Assembly (NCBI GenBank): GCA_020284085.1
Contig: JACEVL010000956.1
Span: 113,501 to 177,500, forward strand
Source of the DNA: Aporrectodea caliginosa
Taxonomy: Eukaryota; Annelida; Clitellata; Crassiclitellata; Lumbricidae
DNA: 64,000 nucleotides
Reading direction: 5' to 3'
Shown here: positions 57,735-64,000 of the stretch, piece after piece
Layout of the letters: the number at the start of each line of letters is the position of its first letter
Position numbering within the stretch: the stretch's first letter is position 1
Made by a program: the position numbers and the translations under genes
Notes under the pieces: model-generated
Told to the model about the DNA's origin: nothing
Seen by the model: only the letters and a program-made list of their open reading frames with translations
Databases searched by the model: none

Positions 57735-57808
57735 TAACCCTGTAATGATGAATTTGTACTAAAAGTGACTGGGAAACCAAAATGCAGCTTGTCGTTAAAG
57801 GATTAGGC
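57735..57808. repeat. ~75-bp palindromic mini-element
   Basis: CTTAACCCTGTAATGATGAA, GTGACTGGGAAACCAAAATG and CGTTAAAGGATTAGG. Related to the copies at 52,830 and 58,238. It would fall in the RAD52 3' UTR or just beyond. Confidence 0.55.
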
Positions 57809-58237
57809 AAGAACTGCCAACAATTCCAGGATATTGCCATTGGGAACGATAGATGCCACTCTAAGGGACACGTAATCAGTGTGTGAGATCTTCATGTTAA
57901 TGATCTATACTTTGGTACTATGCATCATTGTCTTTTACTGATTGAGACCTCTCTGTTGGGAGCTGTAGCTAAAAGCAATATCTTATAATTAGGACACCAA
58001 AAGTGCTTGAAACTTAGACGACTTCACTGAAAGTGGTTTTAACTTTGTTTCTGTGTTTGCTGAATGTTCTAGTATGACACAGAAATTGATTGCTTTTGAA
58101 GTTCAGTTAAACCCATGTCTACACTAATAGGCTTTGGGTTTGTCATTGGTAGATTCGAGAACAGCACCATTTGATTTGTTGTCATTTTGCAACTGTAGTT
58201 TTAGGGTTAAATGAATCCATGTCTGAATCATTTTAGT

Positions 58238-58308
58238 TTAACGCTTTAATGACTAGAATGTACTAAAAGCAACTGGGAATCAAAGCAGCTCATCGTTAAA
58301 GTGTTAAT
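58238..58308. repeat. ~75-bp palindromic mini-element
   Basis: GTTTAACGCTTTAATGACTA, GCAACTGGGAATCAAAGCAG and CGTTAAAGTGTTAATG. Same family as 52,830-52,906. Confidence 0.6.
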
Positions 58309-58336
58309 GAATTTTTTAATGTCTTAACACATGTAT

Positions 58337-58892
58337 TAGAGCTGTACCGATATCGCTTTTTGCCGATTATGCCAATACCGCGTATAGCCGATTATTATTA
58401 AATTGCCGATACCGATACTGCATATAGCCGATTATTAAATTACTGATACCGCATATAGCTGATTATTAAATTGCCGATACCGATACCGCGTATACATAGC
58501 CGGTTATTAAATTGCCGATACCGCGTATAGCCGATTATTAAACTGCCAATACCCAATTTATGAGACCGAATATTTCATTATTTGTTTAGTCAAAATGTTC
58601 AGTTCCGAAACATAAACCAGTAATCTATCGTCACAACTCTAAGGGTGGACGTTTAACTTTAAATTAAGTTGGGAAATTGTTAACGATATGTTTTAATGCG
58701 TAAATAATAAAAGACATAAAACGATAGATGAAAAACTTGGAATATGCAATAATTCAAGTAAAATTATTAAATTATAACACAATTTTGACATCGGCACCGA
58801 TTAACCGATTATTTCTGCCGATACTTGATTATACCGATTGTTCTAATAATCGGCCCGATTACGCGTATGGCCGTTTAATCGGTACAGCTCTA
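58337..58892. mobile_element. hAT-type MITE with perfect target duplication
   Basis: Terminal inverted repeats TAGAGCTGTACCGAT (15 bp) are flanked by a perfect 8-bp duplication, ACATGTAT, at 58,329-58,336 and 58,893-58,900. The interior has tandem units of about 35-40 bp built from GCCGATTATTAAATTGCCGA and TACCGCGTATA. No coding capacity. Confidence 0.9.
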
Positions 58893-59315
58893 ACATGTAT
58901 ACTTACAAGGGCCTCGTATAACTCACTTTGTTATTAAATAAATTCTGATAAATCACTGTTATTGATGTGCCTCCAAGTAACAGCATTATGATGAATTTCT
59001 TTTATGTATACAGATCGGAGTGTGTGTATAAACTACATTTTCAATATATTTATAGCGAGTATGTTGAGTAATTTATGTGTCAAGCGCATTTATGTAATAC
59101 ATTCTTGTATCTTTCTGTGATTGGTCAATTCAGTTACTGTGCTGGGTCTGGGTTCATGCCGGCCAAATCAATTCTGTTAAATGACTTTGTGTCACCAGGC
59201 AGTATAATTTAGTACCGGCATACGCTGGGAACAACGGTGAGTCCTGTAATGCTCTGACCCAAGGTTGTCTTGGACTTTAGGATTTGTACTTTGCCAGCTC
59301 CAGTGCAAAAAGTTT

Positions 59316-59381
59316 GAAATGATCACCTCCTATACATTCCTTTATAATCCTATAAAGGAATGTATAGGAGGTGATCATTTC
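59316..59381. repeat. Long perfect hairpin
   Basis: Arms 59,316-59,346 and 59,351-59,381 are perfect 31-bp inverted repeats (GAAATGATCACCTCCTATAC onward) around a 4-bp loop. Weaker complementarity (AAAAAGTT / AACTTTTT) extends it outward. Confidence 0.9.
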
Positions 59382-59649
59382 CAACTTTTTGGAGCTTTTT
59401 TGGAACTTTATGGGAGCTTTATTTTTTTATCCTCAGTATATTTCATATACAGTATGCATAGTTTATCTGTGTTTGGGGCATACTGAATATAATTATCTAT
59501 CCCTTGGATTTACATGTTGAATCTTTAGACCAAACTTTCACAAGTGATTGAAAGTGTACACTGTGATTTATATTTTGTGATATTTGTAGGCCGTCTTACA
59601 AGCATATTCATGATTTTCACAGAATTAGGCATGTCCATATTTGATAGGA

Positions 59650-60415
59650 TATAAGTAAGTAAGTAAGTAAGAATGTTCTTTATTGAACGCAAGCAAACGC
59701 TCAGCGCTTTACATACAAAGTCAGAAATAATTTATGTACAAAGAAAACAATAATTAGAAGAAAATTAGGTCAACTAGAAAACATATGTCTAACTGTACAA
59801 CATCCTAGCTAAGAAGCCACGCCTGGTAAGGGAATCAAATCTAGGGAGAACACGGTTATGTGAGCGTGGGCGCAGGTCATGACCAGTGCAATTGACAGAG
59901 GGAGAAGGTCGTGGAGGGTGTGGCTAGTATTTGTTAAGATGTTTCTAAATAGGTCTATATCAGCTTTTTTGCAAAGCTCCTCAAACGTGGGGAAATATTT
60001 AGGTAGGAAACCCAGGCGTACCAACTCGCGGACCAGTGCGCTCAGAGAGTCAAGTTCCTGTTTACTGGCGAAGCCCCACCATACTTGGGAACAGTATAGC
60101 ATGCGGTTGATAGTGGTAGCCCTGACCACATCATGAAGCCTGACCCCTGAAAGCCCATGTGAGATCAAAATACGATGGGCATAGAGAGATTGCTTGGCCC
60201 GAATGCAAAGTCTTTGAACATACGGGGAAAAACCGAACTTTTCGGTAATCTCAATGCCCAGTATATTCAACAACACAACCCTTTTGATGCCAGGCAGGAC
60301 AGGAGGGGCTTGTAAAAGATTCACCTTTGGTTTGGTAAATACAATCTCACAGGATTTTGAGTGATTCAGGTGGAGATTACATTTAAGAGCCCAGGTACTA
60401 ATATGATCTAATATC
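59650..60415 (-). mobile_element. 5'-truncated LINE, end of reverse transcriptase ORF, nearly intact frame
   Basis: Minus-strand frame: STWALKCNLHLNHSKSCEIV, NILGIEITEKFGFSPYVQRL, CIRAKQSLYAHRILISHGLS, RMLYCSQVWWGFASKQELDS, LGFLPKYFPTFEELCKKADI, then LPLSIALVMTCAHAHITVFS and a stop near 59,809. This is the RT thumb and C-terminal region of a non-LTR element. The 3' end has a CAATAAAGAACATTC signal and a (CTTA)n tail at 59,653-59,670. The frame is open for more than 180 codons, so it is a fairly young insertion. The catalytic palm is missing. Confidence 0.8.
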
Positions 60416-60419
60416 TAAA

Positions 60420-60800
60420 TATTATCTAATATCTATGGTGAATGCATTGACCTTGAGTCACCTGGATTACTGTAACTCACTTATTACTGGCATTGCAATG
60501 TTTAATTTGTAGAAGCTCCAGAGACTACAGAATTCTTTGGTTAGAATCATAACTAATACATTAGAATATGATTATATAACCCAAGTTCTTAAATCATTGC
60601 ATTGAATTCCGGTTCAGCAAGAATCTCTTTCAAGTTGGAGCTTATGATTTATAAAACATTGAACCATAACTGACTATGATATTTGAAATCAGTCTTTATT
60701 CCTCAGGGTTATTACTATTCCACAAGGTCATCTGACTGCCTTTGTTTTGTCATACTTCGTTGAAGATATCGAAATGTTGTCATGTGTAATGTGATGTACA
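60420..60800 (+). mobile_element. LINE fragment, reverse transcriptase thumb region
   Basis: Plus-strand pieces: VNALTLSHLDYCNSLITGIA, KLQRLQNSLVRIITNT, and an LKSLHxIPVQQ-type block. This matches the SRLDYCNSLL..LQxVxNxAAR layout of CR1/L2 LINEs. Stops interrupt it. Confidence 0.65.
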
Positions 60801-60898
60801 CGTAATGTAAATTTCTCATTGCCACAGAAGAGCCACGTCAGGGAAACCAGCTTATTCACTGGCACTATATCAAATGAAGTCTGCAACAGCCGCCAGAT

Positions 60899-60948
60899 CA
60901 GAATCCAGGGAGGTCAGAATCCAGGGAGGTCAGAATCCAGGGAGGTCA
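60899..60948. repeat. 16-bp tandem repeat, three copies
   Basis: CAGAATCCAGGGAGGT is repeated three times without mismatch. Confidence 0.9.
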
Positions 60949-61189
60949 GGCGGAGGAGACAGCGAGGTTCTATGTGGCAATCAGTGATGATGGTGGTGGT
61001 GGTGACATATGAAACCCATATGACAATATTCACATTTGAGTTTCGAATGTTTTGCATGTTGCTGTTTTATAATGGCTTTTCAAACCAGATCCACAGTCCA
61101 AAATTGGCATGTTTCCATGTACATTTAAAATCTAGCTAGAACACCAACTAACAGGTGGGGTGCAAGAAAAATCCCTGCACTGCCGTCCA

Positions 61190-62075
61190 CTTTAGAACTT
61201 ACTGCCTCAGGGCTCCGTTCTGGACCCCTTCTCTGTATTATTTACACGGCTGACCTAAGCTTGCTTTTTGTGGCCCATGCTGTGCTGAGTCAGTCATTAC
61301 TATGCCGATGATGTCCCAGCCTGTCTGCACCACTCTTGCTGCTGAGTTCCCACACTTTACCATTTCGACCACTGTCCATGTCTCCATGACCTCAATTGGT
61401 GTCACGCTAGACCAGAAAGCTACCTTCGTCCGGCATATCTACATGTATGTAGCAGTTCTTTTGTGGCAGCTGTTTAATATCCGTGTTGTCTTTTGTGCTC
61501 TTACACCTAGCGTTGCTATAACTCTTATCTCTTATCCACTCCTTTGTCCTTGCACTACTGCTGCAAGCTTTACATTGATGTCTCGGCGGGAGGGATTAGA
61601 GATTTCCCTGGAGCGGGTCCTGCACTTGGCATGCGCCTTGTTGGGCGTATCACATGGTCCTGTCATGTTTCTGATTACATTCGCGATGTCTTAAATGTCG
61701 GCCGCAACGAATCGCGTACAGGATTTCTGCTCGGGTGTGGTATTGCCTCGTGGGTTTGGCCCCAGCATATTTGAGGGAGTGTTGGTGCTCCACTCTGAGT
61801 AGTCGGGGGTCGCTGCTCCCTCCGTTCTTCTGCGCTGAGTGAACTTCTTGTCCCCTATACACGCACCGACACCTCTTTAGGCAGCATCATGCTTTGTCTG
61901 TGGTTGGCCCCATGGTCGGGAATGGGCGTCCTCTGACTCTGCGCTCGTTGCCCAGAGTTTTTCCTAATAACTTGTATTCTCATCTTATAAGACTGTCCTT
62001 TTCAGCCGGGGCTGGGTCGGGAGCGCCGCTGAGAAGTTATCTTGAAGAGGCGCTATATAAATGAATGAATGACTC
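61190..62075 (+). mobile_element. LINE remnant including reverse transcriptase catalytic box
   Basis: Read across frames on the plus strand: LPQGSVLDP (RT motif PQGSVLGP), YYADDV (catalytic F/YADD box) at about 61,297-61,315, SIGVTLDQKATF, then LYIDVSAGGI and HVSDYIRDVL. The 3' end has GGGAGCGCCGCTGAGAAGTT, ATCTTGAAGAGGCGCTATAT and a GAAT tail. Several frameshifts. Confidence 0.75.
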
Positions 62076-62572
62076 CTCTAACTGTATTGTGCCTGTAAAT
62101 ATTCGGGGGGGCCTTATACCGCTCAGCTTTAGACCTTTAGTAGGCCTATGCAGTACGTAGTATATTGTTAAGCGATGCTAGCGTCTAGGGGACTGCTATT
62201 TTATTACAGACATTTTATTCTGTATAATTATGGCGACCTGATATAATATTCGGTCGTGTGTCCGGAATTCACGGTTGAATGACGATTGACGACGCAGTTT
62301 GGGGTTTGCTTTGAACGCCTGTCGTCGAATGTCTGCATAAATTGTGGCAAAGTGGAGGCACGTTCCATGGATGGAGGAGAGTCTTCCGGATGAATCTGGA
62401 ATCGTCGTCTGCCCTCCGGATATGATCTCTTCCTGGCGCGACCTTTCGCTGTCGTCACATCGTCGACATTTTAGTAGCATCCATTTTAGTAGCATCCGTG
62501 GCTGCAGTGCTGCAGAAAGCAATGGCTGCACAGTCATCATTAGCTGAACAGACCTAGGTCCCACTATAATAT

Positions 62573-62977
62573 ATGCAGGCGCAGATCGACGGCACTTTAG
62601 GACATCTCGCTTTGTGCTCTGCTCTGCACTTTGTCAATCGTCGTCATGCGATCGAGGAATTTCGTCCACTCGCCCGGGCCCGTTCTTCCTTTGGTATGAA
62701 TTCGAACTCCATGACGCATGACGTTCGTGTTGGTCGTGACTTCCGTCACATCAGTCATGACTTGCACGACATCTGCTCCACCGTAACTTCAGTTCCCTGG
62801 AGCGGAGTTAAGAGTCCCAGACCTTTGCTGGGGTCTGTTGATACTTTGCCCCAGAAGCCGGAGATTTTTCCACTTGCCTTGCGCCTGGTCGCAGGAATAG
62901 CAACCACCACTCGATCGGTATCTGAGCAGCACTCCAGTCTGCGCCAGACTCTACAGTTAGTTACTGCTCCTGGTTGA
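62573..62977 (+). CDS. Open frame of unknown identity, 134 codons
   Basis: The frame begins ATG CAG GCG CAG and encodes IDGTLGHLALCSALHFVNRR, HAIEEFRPLARARSSFGMN, SSVPWSGVK-like PWSGVKSPRPLLGSVD and LALRLVAGIATTTRSVSEQ. It is higher in GC than its surroundings. I recognise no family. It could be part of a retroelement gag-like protein. Alternatively, coding may lie on the minus strand, where a start near 63,160 (MESQMRLRQKLLSESISVDR) is followed by a possible TCCT/GTGAGT donor at about 63,038. Which strand is right, if either, cannot be settled here. Confidence 0.25.
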   Translation: MQAQIDGTLGHLALCSALHFVNRRHAIEEFRPLARARSSFGMNSNSMTHDVRVGRDFRHISHDLHDICSTVTSVPWSGVKSPRPLLGSVDTLPQKPEIFPLALRLVAGIATTTRSVSEQHSSLRQTLQLVTAPG

Positions 62978-63539
62978 TGGATCAAGACAAATATAAGTAA
63001 ATGTCAATCTACATAGAGATACCCCAAAGAACTCACAGGATTTGCACGAATTCCAGGACCCAGCCTGAGCAGGGTTAGGAGACAGCTGCTCCTTGGCCCT
63101 ACGGTCGACGCTAATGCTTTCACTCAGCAGCTTCTGCCTCAGTCGCATCTGACTTTCCATTAAGACTAAGGTTCCGTCTTCTCAAGGTGAATTTTTCCCT
63201 GGTCCTTCTTCCAGTCGACCTCCTTCCCATTCCTATCAACACCAGCCGACAGCTCCTCTGTCTCTTTCCTCTATTCCTCGAAGTCCGCCAATCGGATGAT
63301 GATGATCTCTAGTTTCTTCGGTCTTCCTCTGTCTCAACTGTCTTAACTGCCTACAGTATCTCTGGTCTCTTGGTCTTCATATGGCCGGATATCTCTGGAC
63401 AGACCCTCTGACTTGACGCAGCGCTCGTTTATAAGCGGATATCATGCGCCTACTTTATGTAAATAATGCTTTATAAATTCTAGAGTTGGTAAATTGCAAT
63501 TATAATATTTTTGTTGTCTGCATGGAATATCTGCGTCTA

Positions 63540-63660
63540 CGCCGTCTGTCTGTCTGTCCGTCTGTCTTTCTGACCGATCGTCCGTCCGTCTGTCTATCTG
63601 TCAGTCTGTCTGTCTGTCCGTCTGTCTGTCTGTCTGAGTCCGTGACTGTCTGATTGGCGT
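63540..63660. repeat. (CTGT/CCGT)n microsatellite
   Basis: A long run of CTGT with CCGT variants, followed at 63,690-63,760 by CTGCTG and GACGAC tracts and to 63,890 by GAAG/GGAGGA-rich DNA. The Cys-, Asp- and Arg/Glu-rich frames here come from simple repeats. Confidence 0.85.
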
Positions 63661-64000
63661 CGGTCGTCTGCATCGAACTGTGAAGGAATCTAACGACTGC
63701 TGCTGCTGCTGTTGCTGCCTCCTATCGGCAGACGACGATGACGACGACGATGAGAGCGAGAGGGACTGTAGCAGACGCGGAGGCAGCGACCGCGACCAAG
63801 AGCCATCCGAAGAGAAGAAGGAGGAGGAAAAGGAGAAGGAGGAGGAGATCGGAAGGAGGAGAAGGAAGAGAAGGAAGGGAAGGGAGAAGAGTTGAGTCAA
63901 ATAGTGATGTATTGATGTCGGAAGTATTCGAAGTGAACCTAAAAGTGTATCGGATGATAGACCGTTGACGCCATATATTATAGGCCCGGGCTATGGCTCT

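Noticed and set aside
63680..63968. Cysteine-, aspartate- and arginine-rich open frames
   Set aside because: They are encoded by CTG, GAC and GGA-type simple repeats, with no start context or splice support.

Overview
This window comes from the nuclear genome of a multicellular animal, very likely a marine invertebrate. The genes are split by introns of 0.3 to 4.3 kb with GT..AG borders. The recognisable proteins are animal families (srGAP-type F-BAR protein, secreted/membrane X-prolyl aminopeptidase, VAP, RAD52). The rest is packed with CR1/L2-like LINE remnants, tRNA-derived SINEs, MITEs, a Helitron-like element and microsatellites. I cannot name the species. All exon models below were built by hand from splice signals, reading phase and protein-family similarity, without transcript data.

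Layout. 0-3.6 kb: four minus-strand exons of an srGAP-like gene encoding part of its F-BAR domain; the gene runs off the left edge. 4.6-18.9 kb: eight minus-strand exons encoding a signal peptide and the N-terminal, non-catalytic half of an X-prolyl aminopeptidase; the catalytic half is missing. The two incomplete genes meet in a repeat-rich kilobase (3.65-4.63 kb), and a partial duplicate of the last aminopeptidase exon lies at 5.3 kb. Their introns hold SINEs, MITEs, a head-to-tail array of retroelement 3' ends joined by (AAT)n tracts (9.5-11.3 kb), a LINE fragment (12.6-13.6 kb) and two fold-back elements. 19-23 kb: repeats, with a Helitron-like element at 19.95-20.64 kb. 22.98-26.09 kb: a plus-strand 1,035-codon open frame of unknown function. 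26.1-36.9 kb: tandem repeats, a Harbinger-like MITE, a LINE remnant, and several kilobases in which I recognise nothing.

36.9-57.5 kb holds the best supported genes. A complete VAP gene (seven exons, minus strand, 249 aa) and a complete RAD52 gene (ten exons, plus strand, 503 aa) are arranged head to head with about 1.4 kb between start codons. VAP is an ER membrane tether and RAD52 a DNA-repair annealing factor, so a shared promoter region is possible but the functions are unrelated. 57.5-64 kb: mobile-element remnants, including a hAT-type MITE with a perfect 8-bp target duplication and three LINE fragments, plus an open frame of unknown identity near 62.6 kb.

No rRNA, intact functional tRNA gene or CRISPR array was seen.
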